From assembly GCA_037447655.1 (NCBI GenBank), contig JBBHKE010001552.1, positions 226,498-290,497 on the forward strand: a stretch of 64,000 nt of DNA. Direction: 5' to 3'. Below, one piece after another: positions 30,261-41,510 of the stretch (the stretch's first letter is position 1; the number at the start of each line of letters is the position of its first letter). The position numbers and the translations under genes are program-made. This stretch comes from Zygnema cylindricum (Eukaryota; Streptophyta; Zygnematophyceae; Zygnematales; Zygnemataceae). A model generated the notes under the pieces. That model saw nothing but the letters and a program-made list of their open reading frames with translations, was not told where the DNA came from and made no database searches.

Positions 30261-32224
30261 GTTGCTAATAGTGGACTTTGGTTGTTTTAGTCTGCATTGT
30301 ATTATAAATTGAACTGTTGGTAAAGTCGTGAGTTTGAAAGGTTTACTTGACATGCTAGGAAACAAGCCCTTGGGCTTGGAGGTCAAGCAACACGGTGTGT
30401 AGGTTTGGAAATGGGTTAATTCACGAAAATGAAAGAGACAGTGGGAGGAGGCTTCTTTATATGTGTAACTTGAGTTGTATGGTGTAGGCCCATATAGAAG
30501 CAATTATTTTTGTGGGGAGAAAATGGTATTCTGACTCTTGACAACTGAAAAGGTAGATGAAAGTTTAGGAAACTATAGCCTTACTCAGTTTAGTAGCCAA
30601 GTCGATACAGTTAAAGCTGCAGTAGGCAAAATATTGTCGTAAAGGATAATATCAGGTCTTGATGTTCATAAAAATCAATTTATACCATAGAGAGGCTTTC
30701 CATGAATGTTTTGGGGAAAACATGTGCTGCATCTCTGAAAGGGCACAAGATCATATACATAGGTTTTGCTCAAATCTCGATCCATTTTGCATTACAGGTG
30801 ATACATACATTGCACATGATATTCCCCCTCCACAAAAATTAGGAATTGTGTCAAAGAATGGCTCGACAGGAAATCAAAATTGAATTGAAAAAAAAGGAAT
30901 AGAACAATTGATTGTGACATTCAATTTAATTTTGTCAACAAGATCAATTCTGTTCAAGTTTGAACGATCATCCAAACATCAACCGGAAACTGATATAATT
31001 GACAACCATCTTCACTACCGTAAAAAAAAAAGGATGAACAGTTTGCTCGTCATCTCGGTTTATGCTTGTATGAACAATCGCACTCAACAAACAGAGATAT
31101 ACATGTCATGAAAATGTTTTAACAATACCCAACACTCAATGGACCATGTATCTACCATTACTATTAATGTAATATACTCTTACAGGCAATAAACTGAAAG
31201 CAAGTAAACACAAAATCCCCATCACAAACAGATGCGAAAGAGCGCTAGTTTTCGCACTTCCAAAAGGTATATTTATATGAGGTGACATAATGATGATGAA
31301 GATTACATAACCTCCGAAAATAGAACAACCCACTCAGTTGTGCAACCCTAAGAGTGCGTGCCTTTTATTAACTTAAAGTTAACAAGTCGTCGCAAGAAAA
31401 AAACCAGCAACTTGACAAATGTCTCTCATCAAGTTCTCTTTTAGGAGGTAATTTTCACCAAGCCTCCCGTCAAAGTTGCAATAAAAAGGTTGCATTTCCC
31501 TATAAACTATGTTACCACCCATAGATTGCCGGTACAGTTCTGTAGCAAGAAGTAATCAGGTTTATTTAAAAAACCATCTGAGATAGTAAACCATCTGAGT
31601 ATATGGAAACAAAATCAAAAGCATAGCCAAAGTTCCCATAGGGCATCAATTCAAGACAAAACCAGGCAAATGAATTCACCTGGATGCAATCAAACCGAAT
31701 CAGTTTTTTTTAACCCAGTATCATGTCATGTTTAAAAAAAATAAAAATAAAAATGGATATAGCAAAAATGATCCTTGCCTCAGCAGTGAACAAACGGAGT
31801 CTATTTGCAAAATACCTCAGCCCTGTATGTAACAAACCCAACCAATAACCACATTACTTTTACAAAATACTTTCGAGGCAAAAGCATCAAAATTTGCAAT
31901 TTTCCATTGGGGCAAATCTTGATCTAATGGACAAAACTTTCACACCGGACGCAGTCGTCAAGGATATAATATGCCTGACAACTACAAAAAAAACAAATCT
32001 CTAAAAAATAGGTCTCAATGAATATACAGACTGAGAAGCTCGTCCAATGTAACACTGATAACGAAATAAAAGAATTGAGTTTATTGCAAAAAGCCGGGAA
32101 TGACAAGGCACGAAGAAAACCGATGAAAAACCAGCAAAAGAACCCTTGTACACATTTAGATCTCGCCAAAAAATGAAACCGTAAAAACTAAACCGTAATG
32201 AATAAAACCCGTCGTGTGTCACTT
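30261..32224. other. Unassigned spacer, possibly including the 3' UTR of the ankyrin gene
   Basis: Only short open frames without recognisable domains are seen. The sequence is AT-rich. The part nearest 32224 is the likely 3' UTR of the minus-strand ankyrin gene. Confidence 0.5.
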
Positions 32225-34400
32225 TCAGGCCATTATTTGTGAAGCTTCCATCCTTCGAGAGAATTTATAAGCATACTCCAATCCAGGACAATAGTGAAGA
32301 GGGGGATTAAAACGAGGGTCGCAAATATCTGGCGAAAGAAAGGCCCCACACTCCAACAAAAACCGAATTGCCTTCCGGTTTTTCTCTTTTGCAGCATGAT
32401 GAAGTGGAGTCCCTGTCTCAAAAAAAATGTTTTCAATTAATTTCATATGCACCCTACATGAGCAACTCAAATAGACAACAGAAGAAACAACGAAACTCAA
32501 CTCCACGATAACTCACACAAATCAACACTTTTTCAACTCATTCCAGAAAACTTTTGCAAAATGGAGACGAAAAAATGGGTCAACCTTTCGTAAAACCAAG
32601 GCTTTCAGAATCTTTCCCGGGGGGGAAGAAACTACCATTTATACAGCATGAAAGAACAAAACAAAAAAAAAAACCCTGGAAAAACTTCCTCTAAGGTAAG
32701 GTTTGATTTGGTTCGTCAAAGCCAAACCCTCACCGAACCAGGACAAGTTTTACGAACAGAAGCCCAACATTAGGAAATATTTACTGTTCCTTATAAGCAA
32801 AGAGATGACCTCCAAATGAAAGTTTAACAACTTCAACTGGTTTTTTTAACGTACATCCACACGCTCCTTTTGTTTTCGCTTCGATGTTAGCGCCCCGTTC
32901 CAAAAGCAAGTCCATCACCTCAATGTGTCCTCCACTGGCCGCAAGGTGGAGAGGAGTCACTCCGGGAGCTTTAGGGCCTTGAGAAACTTCATTGGCATCA
33001 GCTCCATTATCGAGTAATCTAGTCACCTGTACACAAGGAACCACTATTAGGATTGACAACATTAATTCCAAGCCCATTTTTCTTGGTCTTTTGACCATAA
33101 AATTCACTATTCACCGCTATTATTGTTAACAACATTATGCCAGTCGCAGCTATTTTGGTCAACGATCACAAAATAGTGTTAATCACATTATTTTAGGGAC
33201 CGGACTACAATACGCCACATCTCCCTACACTAAATTAGTACTATGGATTCTAATTCCGTATTTACACTAAAAACTCCTCAACATAGCGATGGTCGGTGTT
33301 GCGTGCATAACAATATTGATTACATTAACAACAATAATCGCATAAACAGCCAGAAATAGTCTACAAATATCTGCAACTAAATTATAATTATTAACATGCA
33401 AATGATCTTATTAGTCTCCTTGCACTTGACAGGGATAAAAAACAAAAACCCTTACAATTAAAACAGAGAAAATAAATAAATGGTCATGGCGGTCAATGGC
33501 GTAAGTCGTCATAGTTCAATAAAATTTCAAAACGTTAGTTATAGATATGCCATAGTGAGAATGTACAAAAATGTAATTGCATGTGGCTCGATTTATGTGC
33601 ATACTAATGGCAAAATTCTGGTGTTTAAATTTAATGTCCAATGGTTGCATAATATGACCACCTATAATGTTTCCATAACTTTTCAAATATTGATACTACA
33701 TGTTGTGTTGCTTTTTATGTCATCTTTAGAAAAAAGCTCGAAAAAAACCCTTTGGTCCTATTGGATGCCAATTTCCACATAGATTCATGCATATCGCAAA
33801 GTTTATGACTAAGATTTTGAATTCTTTTAAAAATGATCCCTGTTATTGGAGACAAAATGACCATGTTTTACGAATCCCATAATTAAACCATTTGTACGGA
33901 TAATGAAGTAAATGCAGAAAGAAAAAAAAGAATGATGTACGAATGAAATGGACAAAGGTATACTTATTTTAGAAATAAAACAATATTTCAGCACTTTAGG
34001 TGGTCAAATCGTGAAACATAAGGTAAAATTTAGACATGAAATACATTTAAAAAAAAAAAAAAAAAACACAATGTCCACGGTACGGATCTTAACCAAAGTG
34101 AGGAAACGACAAATCTATGTCCAATTACCCAAATCTAATCTTCATTTTAAATTTCTCTACCTTCGTTTTTTTGTTTTTTCCTAACATTTTCTACTTTTTT
34201 CCTTTTCAAAATTTATTTCTTTCCCTTCCTTTTCTGTGCGTTTCCCTTGAAATTTTATTTTTTCCCTTCATTTTTCCAAGAAAAGAAAATAAGGACCCTA
34301 GAAAGCTTACCTCTTTAACATCCCCAGACTTGCAGGCGACAAGCAGCGGGGTCCAGCCTCGATCGTCCCTTTGACCGTTTAAACCCCCTTCACCGTTTAA
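32225..34400 (-). CDS. Ankyrin-repeat protein, C-terminal exons
   Basis: Three minus-strand exons join in frame: 34400(approximate)-34311, 33026-32855 and 32412-32225 (stop TGA at 32225-32227). Junctions are GT-AG with phases 0 and 1. The product has consecutive ankyrin repeats: RGWTPLLVACKSGDVKEV, then TRLLDNGADANEV, TPLHLAASGGHIEVMDLLLE, RGANIEA, and a repeat whose GWTPLHHAAKEKN is formed across the last junction. It ends in a non-ankyrin tail with LEYAYKFSRRMEASQIMA. Ankyrin repeats mediate protein binding, so no specific role can be inferred. The first visible exon is not a start exon (no ATG); upstream exons were not found. A MITE lies in the intron between 33026 and 34311. Confidence 0.82.
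33106..33300. mobile_element. MITE in the ankyrin gene intron
   Basis: The left end ATTCACCGCTATTATTGTTA and the right end CATAGCGATGGTCGGTG are inverted relatives. The inside CGGACTACAATACGCCACAT matches the elements at 3750-3950 and 48875-49056. The left end begins about 80 bases upstream (in transcript sense) of exon 33026-32855. Confidence 0.8.
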
Positions 34401-34407
34401 ACCCCTT
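34376..34407. repeat. Short direct repeat at the ankyrin exon acceptor
   Basis: On the minus strand GGGGTTTAAACGGTGAAG is followed immediately by GGGGTTTAAACGGTCAAAG, just upstream of the RGWTPLL codons. Both copies end in a potential AG acceptor. Confidence 0.8.
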
Positions 34408-35298
34408 AATGATCGTTTTGACAAAGACCTCAAAAATATACTTTTCTTACCATTATCATTTTCAACCGACTATAATATTCTCTCAGGACTCGACGCACCT
34501 CCAATAGGCATCCTCACTCTTGCTTCAAAAAAACCGCAGTGGCCTCTAAACATCCCCAGAGAGAGACTGCAGAAGCGACAAATGGTCTGGATCAGGACAG
34601 AGGGAGGGGGACAGGAGCGGAGAGGGGGGAGAGGGGGAGGAAGAGAGAGGAGGAGGAAGACAGAGGGGAAAAACGGGAGGGGGTTAATTTTACAAATATC
34701 TTAGCTTTCACAGTAGATATGTTGTATCTCTGACATTTGGGTACAACAAAACACTTTTTTTTTACCATTCCTATCTTTAAAAATAGATATGTTTTGTAAT
34801 TCTTGAAAGTGAGAGAGATATACTCTTTCTCTCTCTCTCTCTTCTCTCTCTCTCGCTTCTCCCTCTCTCTCCCCTCCCTCTCTCCCTCTGTCTTCTCCCT
34901 CTCTCTCTCTCCCCTCCCTCTCTCTCTTCTCTCTCTCTCTATGTCCTGTTTCAATTTGTCAAACCTCATGTAAGCACCTGTTAAGGAAAAAATTTGCAAC
35001 CTATATCATGTCGTATTGGAGCAATTAAATCTATAAAAAAAAAAAAAAAAAAAAAGGGTAAATCAGATTTTGTTCTAAATTAGCTATTCGTTGTGCTGTT
35101 TTTTCTTGTAACTTTCTTGTTTTTTCGGGTTGTTTTTCTTTTCTTCTTCTTTTTTTTGGGTGGGGATGACGTTAAACAGAATTATTCGGTCTGGACGAAA
35201 TAGTTTTGCAGCGAGCGTTAAAAATTTTGGAACAAAAAGGAAAAGCGCAAATTTTTCGAGCTTCGGTTGCCGAGGACGAAGGAGTAAAATTTTTTGCT

Positions 35299-35337
<39 letters not shown>

Positions 35338-36040
35338 CTTTTTTCTTTTCGCCGAGGCTTGGTTTTGAAAGAGGACGGAGTAAAGTTTTTTGCCTTTTTA
35401 TTTTTTTTAAGTTCGGTTTCCGGGGATGGAGGAGTGTAATATTTCATTTTTTTTTTCCAGCGTTTTTTTAAAATGGAAAGAAATGCGACAAGCTTAATAA
35501 ATGTTTTTAGTTAAGTGGGATTCTTTTTGTATACCGTGTGTTAATATTCTCAAAATCCGAATGTCAGTGATTTTTATATGGGTTTAGTATGGGGTTTTTA
35601 TGGGTTTACAAACAATATTTCCCCATCGAGGTTTGTACCAAAGTATCGAGTCAAAAAAAATGTTGGAATATCGTCTTACGTTTTAATTTTTTTTTAAGTT
35701 TTCAAAAGTTTTACAAGTTTTGTTTCTTTTTGGTTTTTATTTTTGCTTTTGTTTTTGTTTTTGTTTTTATGTTGTATTTGAAAATAGGGTACAACATAGA
35801 GTACACCGTGTCTCGCTATTAACGTTATCAGAGTTAATTTGTTAAAACAAAGTAACTGTTAACTAACTACTTTCTCACTCTCATTACATAAGAGTTATAT
35901 TTTTTTTTACAGCACACCCGTCCGATTTTAAAGTGCACGCAATGAATGGAAGTAAAGTGTTCTTTACCTTTCCATGCGAGATCTTGGACACTCTTTATGT
36001 CACCAAATATAAAACGGGCAACATGAAATAAAACAAAAGC
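34401..36040. other. Spacer with CT-rich tract, poly(T) and a degenerate tandem repeat
   Basis: A CT-rich tract covers 34814-34944. Three imperfect copies of a ~75-base unit (CCGAGGACGAAGGAGTAAAA, then TTTTTTGC and a T run) lie at about 35256-35455, with a ~40-base poly(T) between copies 1 and 2. No gene is recognised. Confidence 0.65.
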
Positions 36041-36054
36041 AAAAAGATCTATGC

Positions 36055-36870
36055 ACCACGAAGGAATAATATTGGAAGAATGTTGTTTGAAGAATACCGT
36101 GCGAAGAATGTTGTCTGAGAATGTTGTGCAAAGATATGTTGTGCAAAGAATGTTGTGCAAAAAATATTGTGCGAAGAATACTGTGGGAAGAATGTTGTGC
36201 GAAGAATACTGTGGGAAGAATGTTGTGCGATGAATTTCGTACGAAGAATATTGTGCGAAGAATACCGTGCGAAGAATATCGTGCGAAGAATACAGTGCAA
36301 AAGGATGTTGCGCAAAGAAAGTGGTGCGAAGAATGTTATGCGAAGAATGTTGTTCGAAGAATACCGTGTGAATAATACTTTTCGAATGATAATGTTCGAA
36401 GAATAATGTGCGAAGAATGTTGAGCGAAGAGTGAGTGCGAAGATTGCAGTGTGAAGGATACAGTGCGAATAATATACTGCGAAGAACACAAGGCAAAGAA
36501 TGATGTGCGAAGAATACTATTCGAACAGTGTTGTTTGCGAATGCTGTTCGAAGAATGATGCGCAGAGAATGCTGTGCGACGAAGGTTGTTGGAAGAAGGT
36601 TGTGCGAAGAAGGTGGTGGGAAGAAGGCAGTACGCTGTTCCAACCACGCCGTTCAAACACCATCCGAAGGACACCGTTCGAATGACACCAATCGAAAGAC
36701 AACGTTCGAACGACACCGTCCAACTGATACTTTTTGAATAATCTTTGAAGAATACTATTTGAAGAATACTCTTTGAAGAATATTTTTTGAAGAATACTCT
36801 TTGAAAAATTATGCTTGGAGGACCTTCTTTGAATAATAACATTTGAAGAATATCATTTGAAACATCCCGA
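36055..36870. repeat. 15-bp minisatellite, ~55 copies
   Basis: The unit is close to GTGCGAAGAATRYYG, drifting to GTTCGAAYGACACC around 36650-36720 and to TTTGAAGAATAYT at 36730-36870. Because 15 is a multiple of three, reading frames stay open on both strands (up to 258 codons on the minus strand). These give pentapeptide repeats such as KNVVRRILCEE or RTTFFAQ, most likely without being genes. Confidence 0.9.
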
Positions 36871-36924
36871 CGAACAAAAAACGCCCTCCTCCAAAGCAAG
36901 AATCGCAGTGGTTCAAGAATATTA

Positions 36925-37325
36925 TCCTATGCTTGAATCAATTCTCTCTCCATTCACAAATCTCTCGCGGGAGCAACAAAGTAAATGGATGTCGTCAAAC
37001 TAAAGAACAAAAATCACATAAGCAAAAAAATGAGAGAGTGAAGTAAAAGTGAATGAGGGAGGACAAGTTTGAACCTAAGGGGGTGTAGCTAATCACGAAG
37101 CTCCAAATTAATACCTCTGAAAGAGAGAAAGTGGGCATGTGGAAAATTAGATAGAATTTACCTCAAGAAGCTCGGACCAAAAGGTGAGGACAACCTTATC
37201 ACAAATTAATTCCTGAACACGCTAGGATGGAGAAAATTGTCAAATCCATTAAAGAGAGAGGAGAATTAAGAAAGCCACCTTGGGCCACGACTCAACAAAG
37301 TATGGAGGGTGTGATGCTAATGATG
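36925..37325 (-). mobile_element. LINE copy E, heavily decayed
   Basis: Nucleotide similarity to copies B and D is visible at GAGCAACRAAGYAAATGGA, TGAGGGAGGMCAAG and GAACCTAAG, and then at the CTCAAGAAGCTCGGA block of copy D. There is no coding capacity. Confidence 0.65.
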
Positions 37326-37496
37326 TCGATAATTTTTAATGGCATCAATGATTTTTAAGATATTTATTGATATTGAATGAATTTATGATCTTAATGATGA
37401 ATTTATGAATGTATGTCCCAGTTTAGAGAAGGATATGTTATATTTGAAACCGCATGATAGCGATGTTAATTTCTAAGTTGTTTACCAAATTTGTGC

Positions 37497-38039
37497 TACA
37501 CCGCCAATCGTTATTAGCGTTGTGTACGCTAATTCCGTCCCGCTTTTTTTTTTTCTATTCTCCATTAGTGTAGTTCATTCTATTTTTTTCTTTATTCTAT
37601 TAAGGGTTATTTTCAGTACGTTGTCTCTTAAATAGAGTGATGTACGGTCAGAGTCAGACCGTACATAAATGTACTTTTTCAAGTTAAAAAGTACAATAAA
37701 TTAGTTTTAGTAACCCAGGACGCATGAGAATGTGCGTTCTAAAAAGGAAAAAAAACCAGGTCGTAAAAAATCCCGCTCGCACATATTCGTCCGACAGCCG
37801 CGTTTCTACCGTGTGAATGTACGATTTGTGTACGATTTGTCAGATTTTGTACGGAGACCTATATTAGTGTAAGCATGTTTGCGACCGACATTTGTTTTTT
37901 CAAAGATCCAAATTACCATAACCAAACAATTAGAATGTATGATTTTTAACAAAATTTTCAAATTCTTAAATAGCGTACACCACGGTAATTATTTTTATTC
38001 GCTAAAAAAACTTACACGCTAATAACGATTGGCGGTGTA
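37497..38039. mobile_element. 543-bp TIR element with 23-bp perfect inverted ends
   Basis: The left end TACACCGCCAATCGTTATTA, continuing GCG, is the exact inverse of the right end CGCTAATAACGATTGGCGGTGTA. Both termini begin with TA, as expected for a TA target duplication of Tc1/mariner-type elements. There is no transposase frame, so it is non-autonomous. The end sequence is a relative of the smaller MITEs in the window. Confidence 0.88.
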
Positions 38040-38384
38040 CCATGGACGTGTTTAAAATGTGTGAGCATTTCGTACGAAGGCTGAAAGAATATCGCCACAC
38101 GTGTGGATTCCCCGAGTAACAAATACGCAAACCCGACGGCACGAAGAACAAAAAAAACAAGATTCTAAATTAGCATTTTGTCGGGTGGTAGGAGGACTAA
38201 TGAGTAATGACAGCTCTTTCTCTCTTTCTATCCTCTCATATCAAACATCCCTTGTTCTAAGGTGGCACCATCATTTAAGGAATTTCAAAGGGGAAACGCC
38301 ACAAACAAATAACACAAACTAAAGAAAATATTTGGTATAAAGCTGACGGCGCTTGTTTCAATTCTCAAATAATAACAATTGTGT

Positions 38385-38525
38385 TGTTGAACGCGTTAGC
38401 CACATCCATCCGAATGACTACGCAATCCGGATATAGATCCAAAAGAGATATAGATCCAAAAGAGCTCGCAGACGATGGACAACTCCCTTATGGCCACCTT
38501 TGCTAATAAAACCTTTGTACGCTTT
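38385..38525 (-). mobile_element. LINE copy F, RT motif A fragment
   Basis: The bases correspond to copy C 26380-26480 (a GCATTAGA-like block, CATCTACC/CATCCATCC, AATCCGGAT). The minus-strand reading gives a relic of VDVSNAF. It is too short and eroded for more. Confidence 0.55.
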
Positions 38526-41510
38526 TGGACTCTCGAGTGGCGTTTACAGTGTTGGCAAAATGTTTTGCTTAACTTTCTCTTTCAAATAGTTGGGCCTTTA
38601 TGCCCCCCATGATTACCACTCGTTTGATTGTCGATAACGTTCATACTCTATCCCAAGTCGTCGTTAAAGCATAATATTGTCTATTAATATTTAATGAGGC
38701 TTATTTATCGCTTGGGGCTCGAAATGAGGTCGCACCTTTTCCATCTTTCATTGTTGATGATAAATTTCAATGGTGGTAACTCGTGTGAAAGCAAAAAATG
38801 TTGAATTTTTAAACTTCGTGGGTTGTACCTTAAAAAAAGCTGCTCACTTGTGTTCGTGTTTAGGCACTATTTAGATATTATTGTAATTCGTCCTTTACGC
38901 TATTTTGTACGGTACCTTAATTAACGTCAAGGAAAAATTAAAATCATGTATCCTATTTGAGGAAAAAAATCAAAATTTTAAGAACCCAAATTAGTGTCGT
39001 TGACACTAATAACGATGCGCGGTGTACTGACAATAAAATTTATGTATTACAGAGGCCTCGGTTAGTCGGTTACATCGCGTATCGTCTGTAAACAAGTTTT
39101 TACATACGTGTTCTGATTTGAGTGGTTCCACGTAGTTGAAGATCAAATCTCTAAAATCGTCAAAGATTTGGGAACAAAATGGAAATCCGTACTTGCGTAT
39201 TACGTACGTGTACTTCGCAAGTGTACCGCGTCAATGTACCTCAAAGATCTCCTTCACTCTGCTGACTTTCAGGAAAAACCGGTATTTCTTTTCGGCAAAG
39301 ATTTTGCGGTCACCTTGTCCGAAGGCACGTGACTTTGGGGACGTGTGAAAATTTTCATTTTTCATCGACGCAGGTGTCTATCGTCCAGTGAACCTGGAGC
39401 GATTGCTTCGCAGTCGAAGACCAAAATGTAATCGGACGTTTTCTGTAATGTTGTTTTCAAGAAACTCACGAAAATATAGTACGGCATGATACGGGCAAGT
39501 ACAAAATTATGTATTAAACCTCAATTTTCGTCTGATGTAACCATACCCTTAGTATATCGTGCAGCATCGAAATAAAAGTAAAGGTACAGTACGCCGTGTA
39601 GCGCTAATTTCTCTCAAAGCTGATAAGCGGAGATACACGGTGTTCTTTACAAATATGATTCCGAGAAATGACACGTGGATATCAAATTCCTATAAAGGAC
39701 AAAATTATGACAGCTATAGATAATCCACCGACTATATAACAGGTGAAACAAACTAGCACGGCGTAAAACGATACAGTACTGTGAGGTACAGTTCAAAGTG
39801 TAACACGCTGGCCGAAAAAATTATGCACTCCCTTCAATTTGACCACGTGGAGGACTGGCGAACAAAGTTCCAGCCTAGACACTAATCGACGATCTAAAAT
39901 CATGCATGAAGTCTCACTCGTGTCAATACTCAATCTTAGATCGGAAAATTAGCACGTGATATAGTCACGTGCAAAGATATTTGTCCGTCGTAGCGAATTA
40001 AAATCGTTCTCCAGGCCGTCACCGTGACATGAAACTACAGTAAAGAATATGGAGCAGTGTACGGAATCAAACCAGTAATAACCCTACGCCGTAAAGCTTA
40101 GCGACACAACTGCTGCACATGCTGTCCACCGACATTCCGACATTCGTACTTGTTCACTTAAGATCCCAAAAGCTCATAGCCAATCACGCTTTAGTATGAC
40201 ATCCTCTTCTAAACAACTGCAAAATACGGTACCCAAAGCTACGTTAGTGAAATACTTTCATACCCGGCTGACGGCGCATCAATATGCGGCGCTGGAGCGA
40301 CTCGGCGCCGAAACCTTCCAGAAAAATGCGCGAACGAGAGAATATTGAACCATTCAATCACTGCCACGTGTGATGTTACAGCCGTACAGAACAGAATCTT
40401 AGAATTCGTATTTTGCGAAGTGCATATTCGCATATTCTAAAAGCTGCTTTCAATCTGCTTTGTTGGCGATCGCGAGGCGACATTTTAGGGAAAGGGGGAT
40501 TCGCATTGATCATAGAAGATGTTCATTACTTTATTTAGAGAGGAGACATGTACGGCAAGTGAATAAAGTCTTAAATGTTTTTATTTATTTTTTTATTCTT
40601 TTTCTTGGTACGAATTTGATCTTTTGAAAGATCGACGGCTGAAACGGCGCGAAATGCAGCCGATATTTTGTACCGTATTTTACAATAGCTATGAAAAAAA
40701 TAGTAAGCGATTACCTTGCAACATAAATTTAGCCGTTAGTTTTTTTTCTATCCTTTACATTGTACGGATTGTCGTAACCGAAAATACGTTATTTTTTTGT
40801 ACTTTTTGTTTTCTGTCGGCGTAGAAATGCGTACCAAGAAAAAACATAGAAGCAGTACTCTTACGTCCCAATCCAATCCCTTGGAAAATCAAATCGGTAT
40901 GGCTGTCTAATGCTCAGATCACCAAAAAAATGCATACAGTACTCATTCTAAGTTGTGACCATTGTTGGCGTATTCTTGTGAGCTCAAACACTATACAAAC
41001 GCAAAATCAGACGCTGAAATGACCTTACAGAGCGAGGGAGAGCAGAGAAACTACAAGCAGGAGGTTGATTAGCAGAGAGTCAGATTTGCAATACTGGTAA
41101 AACATTAGGTTGCCTTAGCTTGCAGTGAATATAGTCTGAGAAAAACAAAGTAGCAGACTCTTACCTAATTTATAGTCAGTTTTTGAACCAGTTCTGTAAC
41201 TAGCTTCTGACCAGTTTACAAGTAATAGACTCTTAGCCAGTTTGTAACCAATTCTTAACCAGCTTTTATCCAGTTCTAGGTTGCTACTCTTAACTAGCTC
41301 TTAACATTTTTTTAACTTTTTAGTCCTCTCCGTTCAGAACACCAGTCCTGCTAGAAGAGATAGTGCTAATACTGGTAATAGAAATTACTAAGAAAGTTGC
41401 AGCTGATCAGTCCTCTTTGAAGAAACAGTACATCAAAACAGTACTAAACCTACTAAAAAGTACTAAAAACGTACTGAAAAAGTTGCAGCAAGTACTAAAA
41501 AGTTGCAGCA
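38526..41510. other. Intergenic DNA upstream of PEPC
   Basis: No gene is recognised. A MITE-type end (ACACTAATAACGATGCGCGGTGTA) lies at 39008-39031. From 39500 to 40100 the sequence is rich in GTAC words. The 300 bases before the PEPC start contain loosely repeated CCAGTTYTTAACCAG-like units (41170-41300) and a repeated AGTTGCAGCAAGTACTAAAA immediately before the ATG, which probably belong to the promoter/5' UTR. Confidence 0.55.

Noticed and set aside
35867-36899. 258-codon and 187-codon minus-strand proteins
   Set aside because: They arise because the 15-bp repeat unit is a multiple of three; no domain, start context or splice support.
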